The notes beneath the pieces are model-generated. The model was not told the DNA's origin. It searched no databases and saw only the letters and a list, made by a program, of their open reading frames with translations. DNA of 64,000 bases from Dirofilaria immitis. Taxonomy: Eukaryota; Nematoda; Chromadorea; Rhabditida; Onchocercidae. Position 1 is the stretch's first letter; each line of letters opens with the position of its first letter. Shown here piece by piece: positions 25,209-38,087 of the stretch. The DNA lies in the NCBI GenBank assembly GCA_024305405.1, contig JAKNDB010000107.1:1860001-1924000 (forward strand). Direction: 5' to 3'. The position numbers and the translations under genes were made by a program.

Positions 25209-25966
25209 GAAGAAAAGCATATAAACGATTACATGTAGATTTGATTAATTTTCCAACCAATTCATTTAACTTCTTCAAAATAATTGAATAATAATAATCA
25301 AATAATTAACTAAAATTTCTACTTTGTTACATATAATAAATATTATTGCATCAAGGAATTAAAAATATAATTCTACTACATTTGTTTGCTTTCTTGAATT
25401 TTATTAATTTTTTTTTTTCATTTGCATTTTATATTTACTTAATATCATAAACTATGTTCACTTACTTAATACTAATTTACTTCTCTCAATCTGGATTGCA
25501 ATAATATCTTTTCCGTAGTAATAACTAAAAAGTAATTGTTTGCAATAGTAAATTATAAAATATGCAAAAATGTCAATTTATACTGGCATAAAATTTGTAT
25601 CAGTTTTGCAGCAAAAGATGTATGATGTAATTTTGTTTTCAGAAAATGAAATAACGTAATATGAAATTTGTTTATAGCCATTAAAAACTTGTTTGAATTT
25701 CCGTACCACGCATATTTTCTTTCACTTTTTTTTCCAATATTTATTTAAGAATCAATCAATAATCAGTTATTCAACAAGTTTATAGAATTTAAATTTGAAA
25801 ACAAGATTCCATAAATTTTATTAGCAATCGCAAGCATAAAACAAGAAACAAACCAGTTGAGTTAATACACTTAAATAAAATGAAACACTGAAACACATTC
25901 ATGCAAAATTAAATAGATATCAAACTAAGTTTGATTAAGATAGATTAGTTTGAATTATTCTTTTAT

Positions 25967-26372
25967 TTATCCATAATACATCGGACCATAGCCAAAATAG
26001 GTGGTGGACCATAGGTCCACATAGGCGGGATTGCATGAGCACCGAAAGAACCCCAACTCATGCTAAAGAATGGAACTGAAATTCCTGCAAAACTGCCATG
26101 ACTGCCAAAAATTGTCTTTTCTTTCGGATTCTAAAATACAGTAATAATTCTTGGTAGTAATAATTTAACGCATTATTTATTTTCTGCCTTCTCATTTATT
26201 ATTTAATAAATTGAATTAATTTGTTTATCGCTATAAACTAATCGTAATTATCAAACAAAAATAATGCCTACTTCGTTTCTTCATTTTTTTCATCATTGCT
26301 GACCACGTAATTGCCAAATAATAACGAAGTAATTATCAATTCGATTATAATATATGTCAGGAAGCGATTCAT
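25967..26372 (-). pseudogene. small secreted Gly/Tyr-rich peptide gene with a frameshift
   Basis: Exon 1 (26372-26272) starts directly after a TTCAG trans-splice-like acceptor. It encodes a signal peptide (MNRFLTYIIIELIITSLLFG) and a short acidic stretch (SNDEKNEE), ending at AA|GTAGGC. Exon 2 (26130-25967) follows TATTTTAG and encodes GSHGSFAGISVPFF and SWGSFGAHAIPPMWTYGP; in another frame it ends YFGYGPMYYG and stop. One base is missing in the CCACC stretch near 26003. The exon 1/exon 2 phase does not match either (2 nt left over, exon 2 read from its first base), so a second indel or another donor is needed. AATAAA overlaps the end. Gly/Tyr-rich tails like this occur in nematode antimicrobial or neuropeptide-like peptides; function is not proven. 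Confidence 0.5.
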
Positions 26373-27496
26373 CTGAATGATTGGATTATTTCATCTATTA
26401 TTCAGAAATTCAATATTAGCAAGATATTTTCGTTAAAATTTTTTTCTTAATTGATTTACATATTTTGAAAAATGAAATAAAAATAATTAAAAACATCATA
26501 GATTAACTAGATTGGATCGTAGATTAATAATTCAAAAAATAAAATGACAAGCAAACATTTGCATCAGTAGAGACATATATATATGCATTAGCATTAGTGC
26601 ATAGACAAATACAAACAAATAAACATATAATTAGATACACATATATGTAAATGATATTCGTTTAGACATATGAATGAAACTTTCTCGTAATGCTCATTTT
26701 TTTTGTTTATAAATACGAGATGAAAGAGAATTCCGTCTAAAAATTTAAACAAGTTTGGCAATAATTCATTTAACGCCACGAAAACATTCCAAATATTATA
26801 ATATTATCTTTTTTTTATCAAATGAATTCACCAATATATTTGTGCAAAAAAAATTGTCATTAATAATAATATTTGAAATTTCAATTACCTATTAGCAAAA
26901 CTGTGATAATATCTGTGCAGAATCATATCATATCACATATTCAGTGATATGATTTTCCTCGTGATTATTGAAATAAATTTTATCATTTGGTTTAATATAT
27001 CATTGCTAATTCCGATACAAAGATTCGCATTCTAGCTATTGATTCATTCTTTCTGATACATCAAATAACTTTGCATTTACAAATGCCACCATTAAATATA
27101 ATATTTTTATGAGATTGCTGCACAGACTTTTTAATTTTACTACCGATTAGTTATGAAGCAAATCTCACTATTAACATGCCTCAGAAAGCCGCTTTGCGAT
27201 GATTAAATTATTATTGAAGGAATGAATCTCGAATTAAAATTAAAAGATTTGAATAGACTTAAAACTTTAAAATTATATTGTTTGAGCATCAAATAAAAGT
27301 GAAATAATTATTAAAAAAATTTCACGCTATTGCCTTTGGAAAAAAATATCGTTGTTATTTGTGTTCAAAAATAAATGATTCTACAAAATCAAAAATGTAT
27401 TTGATATAAGAATTATGAAAATGATTATGAAATAAATAAAAAGTCTTATGTGTATTTGCAGTAAAAAAATGAATTCATTGAATGAAAAAAGCATAA

Positions 27497-27794
27497 ATGG
27501 ATATTGCAAAAATGAGACATTGTCGCTGGAAGTCATTCAGAACACTAAAATGTAGACTGATTTCTATGACAACAGACAGACCAATGAATGTTAAATCGGA
27601 TGAAAACGATCATACTAAAGATAAGTTGGCTAAAAAATGTTGTATGTAAGTACGGCTAAAATTTAAGAACAATTGATGACAAATTTTATAGACCAAATCG
27701 CTGGCTGAATTTTTTCAACAAAACCATCCTGTTGTCGAGAAGAAATTCAATTCATTTCCTTATTGAAGTTCACTCTTCAAGCTTCGTTTCTTAA
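27497..27794 (+). CDS. candidate two-exon gene, unknown small protein
   Basis: Exon 1, 27497-27645, has 49 codons plus 2 nt (MDIAKMRHCRWKSFRTLKCR ... SDENDHTKDKLAKKCC). A 46-nt intron with a strong GTAAGT donor and TTTTATAG acceptor follows, then exon 2, 27692-27794 (PNRWLNFFNKTILLSRRNS, then a short tail), in the matching phase. The predicted protein is 83 residues, basic, without signal or recognised domain. A TTTGCAG trans-splice-like site lies 34 nt upstream. Oddity: a second frame opening at ATG 27470 (MNSLNEKSINGYCKNETLSL) also looks protein-like up to TAG 27554-27556, so the start may be frameshifted. Confidence 0.4.
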
Positions 27795-28487
27795 TAATTT
27801 CTAAAGGATATGTAGAAATATCAATTTCACTCCTTCCAAATTTTTATGATTGTCATATATCTATGTTAATGCAAGAATCGGAATTATTTCTAAAATGAAT
27901 AAGGATTATTGGCAGGTTCTGGTAAATTAAAAGTTTATAGGAGCATTAATCAGTTCACAAGAAGCATGAAATCATTTCATACTCTTTTAACTTTAATTCT
28001 CTTTCGAAAACTATCCAATGAACTGAAGAGCACAAAGCATCCTACCAATAATAATTTCCTATTTACTTGAAACTAATATCAATAATTTTCTTTTAACTGA
28101 ACAAAATTTAAGTTAGATTTAATTTTTAAGTTAGGTTCTTGAAAAGATGTGTACTTTAACAAACCACAGAATTTCTTTGAAGAACAATAGAATTCGTTTG
28201 TAATGGTTATTACATATTAAATAATACAATGTGGAAAAATTTTATGCCTCTTTTGTGCTTATACATACAGTATGATGAAAAAAATATTCTCACTCATGGT
28301 TAATTCTCGAAATTAAAGATTAATTTGCTAGGCACCAAATTGAATTACATCCTGATTGTAGCACAGCAAATTATGTTGTTTAATTATTTCATGACATCAG
28401 ACATTTATTATTTTAGCAGCAATTGAAATTAATATTTTCATTTGAGCACATTTCATCGTTCAGTCTGATATCTTATCTTTTGCTTAG

Positions 28488-28630
28488 TATCATACCGGAT
28501 ATACTCTGAAAGTGATGATAGTAATCACGAAGAAAAATTCGTCGTCCTTCCGGATAATACCGTAACCACTTACTTTGGATTTTTAGATCTATTCCTCAGT
28601 ATGTTTGTCCTTTTTCTGCCAAATACTTGA
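28488..28630 (+). CDS. coding-like terminal exon, unknown product
   Basis: After a TTTTGCTTAG acceptor the frame is open for 46 codons to TGA 28628-28630: SYRIYSESDDSNHEE, KFVVLPDNTVTTYFGFLDLF and a hydrophobic end (LSMFVLFLP). Composition is richer in G+C than the flanks. No upstream exon was found. It could be the end of a small membrane protein or a chance frame. Confidence 0.3.
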
Positions 28631-29086
28631 AACTAATTAAGATTTGCAAAGAAATTTTTTTGCAAAATAGATGGTTAAATAAGATGAAGTTTCTGAATTT
28701 TAAAATCTCATCGACTAATTTCTCAAATTATTTCCGCCAAATTACAGACATCCATTTTGCCGCAAAACACTTCCAAACCTTGATTTGACCTCAGCACTAT
28801 AATAATTTCAAGTTCTCAGAATAATTCCGTGATATCAAATCAGTAATTTTATGCACATGAAATGATAATATTTCATATCTTTCTCGATTCTCAATTCTGT
28901 AAGAACTGATAACCTAAATAATTTCGCCATAATTGGTATTACACTATTAATTTTACTACGATTAGCAAAATTTTTTCAGTATAACTCGTTAAATGAAGCA
29001 ATAGGTTAAAAGGATTCTGTCCAACGAATTCATTAATAATAATACAAACAACTTTCAGACAATGGTTTAAGGAGATATCATTCTGG

Positions 29087-29551
29087 AAATTGCATCTGAA
29101 TTTCAAAAATTATTTTTTTGAGATGAATTCATTTATTGAAGAGCGCTTGAATTTCACAAATTTCATCATGCGATACATTATGCGTATTACACGAACTGCA
29201 GATTACCAACAAATAGATGGCGTATTTAGTTTCTTAGCGTTGCATATTAATGGCATCATCGTACAAGGAGTTTTAGGCCTTTTGTAGTCTGTCCATCCTT
29301 ATATAATAACGGCAAAGATGACTTCTTTCATTTGTCAAAAATATAAATTGATAATATCGCGGATAATCCGCGAAGAAAGCTATCCAAGAGAAACAATTGA
29401 ATCCTATAATTACTATCACATTGCTATCATTAGTAAAAACATTTTATTGCTTAACTTCATTAGCACAATACTTCTGAAAGGCAAAACTATTCCCATTGTA
29501 TTTTCGCACTTTGTTCAAAAGTTGAATAAAAACTCAATAATTGGGCCTTAA
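29087..29551 (+). CDS. two consecutive open frames, doubtful
   Basis: Frame 29090-29287 includes an ATG at 29123 (MNSFIEERLNFTNFIMRYIM ... QQIDGVFSFLALHING); ATG 29318-29551 gives 77 codons (MTSFICQKYKLIISRIIREE ... LLNFISTILLKGKTI). They are in the same third of the window and same strand, separated by 30 bp with stops. No domain, intron or polyadenylation context ties them together. A 15-bp near-palindrome (CGCGGAT A ATCCGCG) lies inside the second. Confidence 0.2.
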
Positions 29552-31220
29552 AGATAATCGCACATTTGACGAGAAATTTTCGATGCATGTTAGCAAAATT
29601 TTCAATCCTATATCATTAGTTAAATTTAAATTATTATCGCATTCCTGGTAATTTGCAATTATCACATAAGGACATGGTTTCGCTTATTGGTACTTTTCTA
29701 AATGCACTAGAAATATCGTGCTGTATTGTTTCTATAATGTTAATATTTGTAAAAATACAGGATTCTTATTATCATAGCTGTGCTAGCTAAAGCTTGATAG
29801 ACGTGATGATAAGTTGTGTGATTCGGGCAATAAAAGCATGGTTGCTTATTTATTCCAAAAATTGTTAACGATTTCGAATATTTATTCGTCAATTAGCTAT
29901 TTGAAAATATGAAATCATACAATAAAATATCAGAAAATTGTGTAAAATAAATTGGCATTCATTCAATTTGAATAATCACTTGGGATTTAATTTCAATTTG
30001 ATATTTATTTTGCTAGTAATCGTTCAATTGCCATAAATTTGTTTTTAATGCATGTCGATATCATAAATGAAATTGAGTTAAATTGATAATTAAATTAAGA
30101 ATATTCGCATAATACAATTTCACAAAAGCCATGTGACAATAATATATATATGCATATGAATTAATTTAATTCTTGATACATTTACTCATAAATTTTTTTG
30201 TACTTTATTTCTTAATTTAAATTAATAGAACTTGGAATTAAATGTCAAATATATTAAAGTTCACAACTAAAGATGAAAAAATTAGAATCAAAATTATTTA
30301 TGATATTCTGAATATTTTTATCTATAATATATTGTGAATTAAATATCATAAATTAATCATTTTATGGAGCCGAGAAACAAAACTTTGTATTCTTTTAATC
30401 TTAAAATTGTATAAAGAATTATCGTTTTGACAAGAAATTTTGTTTTATTATTACTTATACAAGGCTTGTTTATTAATGGTTGAAAGAAATTGAATCACTT
30501 ATTGATATTCGTATAACACAATTCCTTCATTGATTATTTGGAACGGAAACAAACAAGTTAAATAATGAACTTATTTACAGTTATTCGAATATCATTATTT
30601 GCAGATTAAAAACGAAAATAATTTGAATGCTAACAAACAAATCAGTAGATTGTATTTCCGGATTATCAGATCATGTTTTCGTTTGCTTTTCAAATATGGC
30701 TTTTAGTTGAGCTGATTAATTCATTTTCACCTGCATGAAAGTTGTTCGCTTTACTACACCCGAAGTTTTTGATGTTAAATTTGGATTTCGATGAAATTTT
30801 TTTCAATCTCCAAGTTATTGCACGATTTAATTACTAATTTTTCAAATTCATAAAAGCTTAACAAAATAATTAAGCTATGAAATTTCATCAAGGAATCAAT
30901 GATTTTTACATTGATTTTTCATCATGACTTATTTGACTATAGATCTGAAAATAGAATTTTAAACATAAAATGTCATTCACCCTATTTATTTGAAATTAGC
31001 ATTTCTCTAATCAAAAACATATCATGCCCCTGAATTTTAAAAATTTAATCCAATGAATAAAAATTTCTAGCATTTTAACCTATAGAATAGAAAAAGGTCA
31101 AATGTCTCATTGAACGATCTCTGTCGCTTTAACTTTCATTATGGAAGTAAAATAAATAATGCAATGGAAGTCACTTGTTTTTAATTGCAAAACTTTATGG
31201 AATAAGTGGATTTTCCTTTA
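29552..31220. other. gene-free AT-rich stretch
   Basis: Nothing supported in about 1.7 kb. Sequence is uniformly AT-rich with no domain-like frames. Confidence 0.5.
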
Positions 31221-31237
31221 GTTTGCAGCAAGTTCTG

Positions 31238-31768
31238 ATGAAGAATTCGACATTTCTAGATATAATTTTGTTGCTACTGGTGGGATTCCGAAGTTTTATG
31301 ACTCATTACAATCAGAAGGCAAGTTCTTTTAATCTTCTTAAATGAATTACAATAGACTTTTGATGAACATTCCATCATCTATCGATTAAAAAATATTTTT
31401 AAGAATTTGATTAATCTCATATTTTTCATAACATGTGTTTCTTCATGGAATATTTAGGACTGATTTATATTTCTTATTTTTCCTCATGAAATTCAATTTC
31501 ATTCAGATTCTTAATTTAGCACACTTTTTAGACTTTAGAAATGGAGAAGATGAATTCATCTTTGACATCAGAATTTGCAGCATTACCTATGCTGAATTAC
31601 ACCGATCAAAACCTACAACAACTAAATGCAAGTTTGCCATTAACATTGGAGTTAAATTCAACTTCAAATACTGATCTTATTCAAGAATTATCACGAACAA
31701 ATGTCACTTCGATAATATTACCAACTTTATCAAATCCACTTATATCTCCTCTCATAAAAATTAATTGA
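31238..31768 (+). CDS. small secreted, heavily glycosylatable protein; GC-AG intron
   Basis: Exon 1, 31238-31318, encodes a signal peptide (MKNSTFLDIILLLLVGFRSF) and MTHYNQK, ending CAG AAG|GCAAGT, which matches the tight consensus of GC-AG introns. The 213-nt intron ends TTTTTAG at 31531, and exon 2, 31532-31768, continues in phase 0 to TGA. The protein is 105 residues. The mature part is Ser/Thr/Asn/Leu-rich with five N-glycosylation sequons (NSS, NYT, NAS, NST, NVT) and no cysteine, so an extended secreted glycopeptide is likely. TTTGCAG at 31228 lies 9 nt before the ATG, as for SL trans-splicing, and AATAAA at 31782 lies 14 nt after the stop. Family not recognised. Without splicing, exon 1 alone would end after 35 codons. 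Confidence 0.6.
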
Positions 31769-34120
31769 CATATCGGTGTGAAATAAACCGTTTCTTCTCG
31801 ATGACTAAGTACTTGAACTCATTGTTGTACGCTATATCATCAGGCGAAGATGGGCAATAAAGTGGCGAATAATATTTATAAATAAACATTTACCGATTCT
31901 CTTTTTATAAGCTTGCTTGTAAAAAGTTTTCCTCTTTCCTTTAATCAGAATGCAAGAAATAGGTATGATAACTGTATTAATTATGACGATCTATTAGTAT
32001 ATTTACTAAAAAAACGGAAATATAATTTGAATTAGAAAAATTAGAGAAAATCACAAACTTATCATAAATATCACATCAAGATACTTCATTACATATATGA
32101 TTGTGTATATGCAATGCGAGAAATTCAAAGATTGATAATTGGATGATTCATTTTATTGAACGCAAATGTGTCCTTTAAAATCTATTGCTCGTAATTGTTT
32201 GAATATTTTTCTATGTCATTAAATTAATAAAACTCAATAGCTTATATCAATTTCTTCTCCGTTTATTAAATAAGTCTTGTTTCATTTCACGAAACAATTT
32301 GCTTAATAATCTGGAATTGTTTGTCATTCTGTTCAAGCATATACATTCATGAACTTATTATTCAATAATTTTGACAAAGCGTCACAAAAACATTTCATCT
32401 ACGGAGAAACTACGAAAAATAAGAAATCAAAAGATTCGGAAAAAGAACTGAATCTTAGCAAAATTTTAAAACATTTTAAAAATTATTTGATGCTTAAAAA
32501 AACTTTCTCCGTCATTAACAATGAGCAAATGACAACGATCGTAAATTATGGATTCAACATTTGAAAACAAATGGAACATGATCTTTACCAAGGAAACTTT
32601 GATAGTAATTTTATAAATATTTTCTAGGAATAATATTTCCAAATAAAACGTCTGGTTCGGTGTTTTTCAGCGTAATTCAGACATTTCATAATAAATTTAA
32701 GTCAACTAGATCATAGGAGTAAAAATGAAGAACGATGTAAATTTCAAAAGAGGCGATCTTGCATATGATATAAATTTTATTAGAAAATGATAATGTTAAT
32801 GTTATTGAAATAATTTCAGAAACTATAAAGCAGAAAAGTCTTGAAATTTCAATAAGTCTGAATGATTATTTAATATTGAATTCCAACGCCTATCTAAGAA
32901 TTATTTAAATTCTATTTGATTTTCTATTGGAATAATTGATGGAATTTTTTTCGCATCTGAACATATTCATTAAAATTAATGCTGTCTTTTGCATTACGTA
33001 CTGAAAATAAAAATTAATTTTATCTTTTCAATTTCTTCAAGCATGAAAAATACATCTCCACGATAATAGACAATACAATTTCAATTGAATTGGAGCAATA
33101 GGAAAGCAAATTTTGCTTTTTAAGAAGATCTACACAAACATCAATGAAACACTTTGCATTAGCATCGAATTGATGCTGATGTAGGTCAAAGGAAATTATG
33201 CGATCAATCAATCAGTTAAGGAAAAAATTGTTTTCAGCTGCAAAACTTTCATCATCAGTATGTGTATGAAAATTGGTACATTTCCGTTAGAAACTTTTTT
33301 AAATAAAATTTCTATATTTATAAGTATATGCGTCATTCATAATAATCTATTAATCTCGACTGTATATTTCACCGAATATCGTGCTCATATTTCACTAACA
33401 CTTCGTCTGATCTTTTTAGAAAACCTTAGATAAACGAATTTGGATCAGAATAGGAATAAAAGAAACAAATAAATTTCTGTCAAATTTTTATTACATTAAA
33501 AACTGAAGTGAAAAATTACTGGATGAAAATAAATATGCAACAGGAAGTAAATAAAATAATAAAAAGTAAAGGAAGTAAATAAACATATGGAAGTAACTGA
33601 TAATTTCAGGAAACATCCAAAAATATTGGATAAGTAATTTAAAAGCTGAAGATGAAAAAAGTGTTTAGCGAATTAAGAAATGATATGTTCATTGTTAACA
33701 GGACATAACATAAGAGAACAAACAAATAATATAATGGATTAAAAAATAAAAGATTGATTTCAGATTGACAGCAAAATGATTTTACAACTAAAGTTATTAA
33801 TTGGTTCTTTTGGAATCATATATTTGTAAACAATATGAAAAATTAAACAAACTGAATATCTCATATTATGTGTTTATTGAATAACGGTATGAAATGTTGT
33901 GATGGTCAACAGTAATTGAAAAAATTATGTTTATCGATTACCGATATTCTAAAAGGTAATTTATTATTTAATAGATTGAATCATTTGAATTTTAATTTAG
34001 AAATTCAGTTGAATAAATTTCACTCATATTGCGTCTTAACAAAAATATAATTAAGCAAGTAAAATAAAAGAATTCAGATAGATGATAATTTACAGGTTTT
34101 ACAGGTTCAATCAATCAATA
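31769..34120. other. gene-poor AT-rich stretch
   Basis: No supported gene. A 71-codon plus frame at 32349-32564 (lysine- and asparagine-rich) and a 63-codon minus frame at 33211-33020 have no splice or domain support. Confidence 0.45.
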
Positions 34121-34148
34121 CATTTCTCGTACATAAGGATATACGATC

Positions 34149-34255
34149 CTTGCCGATAATTGATCCATTCAAGTTGCTAGATTGCCATTATTCGATAACC
34201 TGCATATCGCTGAATCGGTTAGTTATCGTACTGGAAGTAATGTTGTTGATCCAGA
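34149..34255 (+). CDS. coding-like fragment, unknown product
   Basis: The frame opens after a TGA at 34160-34162 and closes with TAA 34256-34258. It reads QVARLPLFDNLHIAESVSYR then T-GSNVVDPE. The sequence is richer in G+C than the background and protein-like, but has no start codon and no clear acceptor. It lies on the strand opposite the ZP remnant. Not recognised. Confidence 0.22.
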
Positions 34256-34645
34256 ATAAGCACTGCAAAATTGGCCTAATAACTGATTAAGTAATTTGAA
34301 AATTAAGAATAATTTCAAGAATTATCCGTTTTTTCTGTATTAGAGCTTTAATATAGGAGAATTACTTGAAATTTTATAAATAATTCAGAATCGATTGGAA
34401 AATTCGATTAGCTTATTTGAATTACTTTTTTCTTTTTTGTTTGATAAGAACTTTTAAGATTATCAGTATGAAATACATTCGATAATATATTATTGCATTT
34501 CTGTTATTTGTTGTTTTATTAAATAAAATATGGCAAAATTTCTTTACCTTTAATCGCTTCAAGTTTTTAATCAAATTAAAAATTCATGTACATGATAAAT
34601 TAAAACTTGCGAATATCGTTGATCTGCTTTAGAGAAAAATCAAAT

Positions 34646-35150
34646 GCTCTGCTTCAAATGATAATATTATCTTCTCGATCAGAAAATAGACGTTCTTTTG
34701 GACTAATTCTATGACAAGTTTCTGAAAACTATCACAATTTACAACTGATTTTTTTCATGTTATCAAAATCATTTTATTTATCGCCCCATTGTGCAAACAA
34801 TGATAATTGATTTGTGCTAATTAAAAATAATCCAAATTATAATTCCTGCATGGAAAATATTCCAACGTGGAATGATATCGTTAATAACAACTATAATAGT
34901 GATTATAATATTACAGTGCATATTAGTAATAGATAACAATAATTAATAAAATTCTACAATTTAAAATTTAATCATTAACTTACTATCTCGTGATAGGGCG
35001 ATGTAAAATTCAACAATATTACCAAATTTAGCAGCTTGTAAAGGTTGGCCATTAATGCTACGAAATATCATTTCAACTTTAGGCTTTGATTTTCCACCAA
35101 TTGGCGCAACCACTTCATGACCATTGCAATTCAAATTATTTTTGTATCAA
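34646..35150 (-). pseudogene. ZP-domain (cuticlin-like) gene remnant
   Basis: The first exon piece (about 35150 to 34984, minus) encodes KPKVEMIFRSINGQPLQAAK then FGNIVEFYIALSRD, a typical start of the second half of a nematode ZP domain. It ends GATA|GTAAGT. After TTTTCAG (34723-34722) the next exon joins in matching phase as CHRISPKERLFSDREDN, the expected conserved continuation. The frame is then lost: EAEHLIFL appears in a shifted frame and ends in TAA where related proteins have Gln before a conserved Cys-Pro. No clear acceptor precedes the first exon and the rest of the gene is not found. ZP proteins polymerise into extracellular matrix such as cuticle. Recognition rests on motif memory, without a search. 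Confidence 0.6.
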
Positions 35151-35504
35151 ATTTGTAAAACATAAAGTACCAATCAAAGTATGGTTAATTCATTTATTGA
35201 GTTTTTTTTCTTCAAAATTTCAGCAATATATGCACAATTTATATTTTACTGCGCTTAACTTTGTTGATATGCATGCTTAAATGGATTCTCATTTACTTGC
35301 CTTTTTCAGAACATTAATCATATTGCAATAGTAAAATTAATTAAGCTATAATAAACAAATAGACAAATGTATATTACATTGCCCTGTGATATATTTAGAC
35401 CAAATGATTCTATTAGAACTTTAATGAATTTATCACACACTAATGAAATAAATGGTTTCTCATAAATTTATATTCAAGATAATCTGAATATATCACTAAA
35501 TCAT

Positions 35505-36005
35505 ATAGCTGATGGCTCCAATGAGAATATCAACGTTAGAATCAGTTTTGTAACAATTCGATTTCGAAGATGGTTTAAAGACAGAAAGAGCGGTATTTCT
35601 CTAATCCGATAGAACAAATGACAGTTTGCCCGTAACTCAAGTAGATCAACAGAAGCATGAAAATAAAAGTAGCAGCAGTAATAGAGTGAAAAGAAAAGTT
35701 ATCATAAAAGGAAAGCATGGCAACCTAGTGAGCATTCAAACAATTATTGTATCGTTTGCTTTGTATGATCATTTATTTAGTCGACACTTTGTTGTACATA
35801 ATATAGGTATATAAAACCAATAACGGTTATTCTCAACATAAGAACTATCGATTGTAACACCTCTTTATGATCGATAAAGATTTTGTTTTATTACGATGTC
35901 GTATAAGACCAATAAAAGCTATTGTTGATATAGCAAAGCTACCAGCATCAAGAACATTTAATCTAATCAAACACAAATCACTAGCACTTATATACATAAA
36001 CAATA
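35505..36005 (+). repeat. dispersed repeat family R4, copy 2
   Basis: Collinear with 17840-18230. It contains a 62-codon plus frame (35626-35814) that is not conserved in the other copy. TATATAAAACC (35805-35815) and AATAAAAG (35912) give an LTR-like look, with an ACCAATAA... motif repeated near 35814 and 35908. Ends not determined. Confidence 0.5.
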
Positions 36006-38087
36006 AAGAATATAATTTTATATCAAACAAAGGAAAAAAAAATTGAAATAGAAATTCAGCGAAAAAGGAACTATAACATCCAAATTAATTATTCCTTTTA
36101 TTTTTTTCCAATGCGAATTCATCAAGCTATATCCCATAAAGAATTTGAGTTTCCCATACATCAGTAATTGAAGCATGTGGACAAAAATCATTTTTAATTG
36201 ACATACTATGAAAGCATAGCGTAATCTTTGACAATAAAAAACTCACTGAATTCTAAATTTTCTTTCGTAAGTGATCAATAAGGCCAAACACAACTTATAT
36301 AAGTTGAAAATTGCTGAAGCAAGAATATTCGGAAGATCTCAAATAGCTTGCGCTTCTTCTTCAAACATTTTACAGGCAGAATCATACAAAATTGCAAGTG
36401 TCAAATTTCCAAATTCTATCGATATTTTTCAGATATTTTTGAAGATATTAGTCGGAATAAAAACTGATCAAAGCAGCCTTATCTGAAAATCACTGATATG
36501 GAATATGAACGAAGTAAAATATTTATTGAACATGTATCATTTAAGTGATTATCGATGTTTCGCATCGCTAAAAAGAATATAGCAATAAATGGAAATTAAA
36601 CCATTTCTATTCTTTCCACTGCTTGATCGAATTATCATTTAATCGAACTATTTTTATTCTTTGTTAGTAAAAATTATAATAATTTTAGATACAATGCATT
36701 TCTCAAATTTCTTCTCTAAAGAAAAATTTTATTATTCGCAAATTGATATAATTTTATAATTCTTTCATAAATTTGCAAAATGATTTCAGGATTTATTAAT
36801 ATTTTCCATCCGATATTTTAAAGGGTAAATTTAAATTTGACTAATGAATAATCTAAAAGATTTTTTATGTTGCATTCTCAATCTCCTCCTATTATAATTG
36901 TTGGAATGGATGTATGGCACATATTAACATGTTACTAATCAGTAGATTCAATTATTAATTCCAAATGGGTTTTTAATGCTGTTCCTAATTAAAATTCTGA
37001 TATTGTATTTGACTTGATTTTCTTGAATCTTTTTTATCCTTATTTATCATTTAAATTTAAAATTTTTTTTTATATATATGTAAACATATATTTGTAATTA
37101 CAGCTATTTTATAAAAAGTCATTCTAATTTCATTCATTTAAATTTCTAAAGCAGCAAAGTTTTTGTTTCATTACAAATTTCTGATGTAATAAATTGTAAA
37201 AATTTCAGGCTTATTATAAGTATGGATTTATCTAAGGAAGCAAATGTATTAGCTCAAAGCGTTATATTTAAAATAGTTCTTGTTGTAATAATTGTGATAT
37301 AAATGATGGCAATTGTTGTTAAAATATGGATAATGTTTAAAATAACAAATCGTTAATACATCAAAATACTTGAATTTTGATTATCACACATCAGCTATAG
37401 CTTATTTCGTATTATATCACAAGATTTTTATCATTTTCTTGCAATGACCTAGAAACAATAAAACAATAATATTGTATTTTTAAATGTGAAGTTGATTAGT
37501 TAATTACATTAGTGATAACGGTTTGAATTTTATCTTAAAAGATATAATTCTGCTTTAATTTATTGATATGATTAAATAATTTCCTAATTCTTCGCAGATA
37601 ATTTATTCCATATAATTATGTAACGAACAAATAAAGGAATTTATAAGGAATTTCCTGTAGCGTTTGTAAGAAAGAAAAATCAGATCGAATGATAAATTAC
37701 ATAAAAATGGAAAAGAAAGAAATTATTTTGATCTTCGTTGTCGCCTATTGTAAAATATACTTTATGACATGAACGACGCAAAATCATGCAATCATTGAAA
37801 TTATCATTTTTGTAAGTTAGTTTATTCAACAGATTTAATAGAAAAAAAAACCATCCAAATATAAATAAAACGGAATACAAAACAACGAAAGAGTACCGAA
37901 AAAAGATAAGACAATCAACTGAATATTACATTCAACTGAAAATCTTTAATAAATATATCAGTGGCTGATAGAAATAAAGAATAAATGAGCAAATTGATTG
38001 ATTGATAGATTATTGATTGAATGAATAGTATTAATTGTTTCTCTCTATCATGTATATACATCTATATTTATGATTATTTTCTTATAG
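36006..38087. other. gene-poor AT-rich stretch
   Basis: One 71-codon plus frame at 36271-36486 (KLKIAEARIFGRSQIACASS) is somewhat richer in G+C than the background but has no start or splice context. The rest shows nothing supported. Confidence 0.4.
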
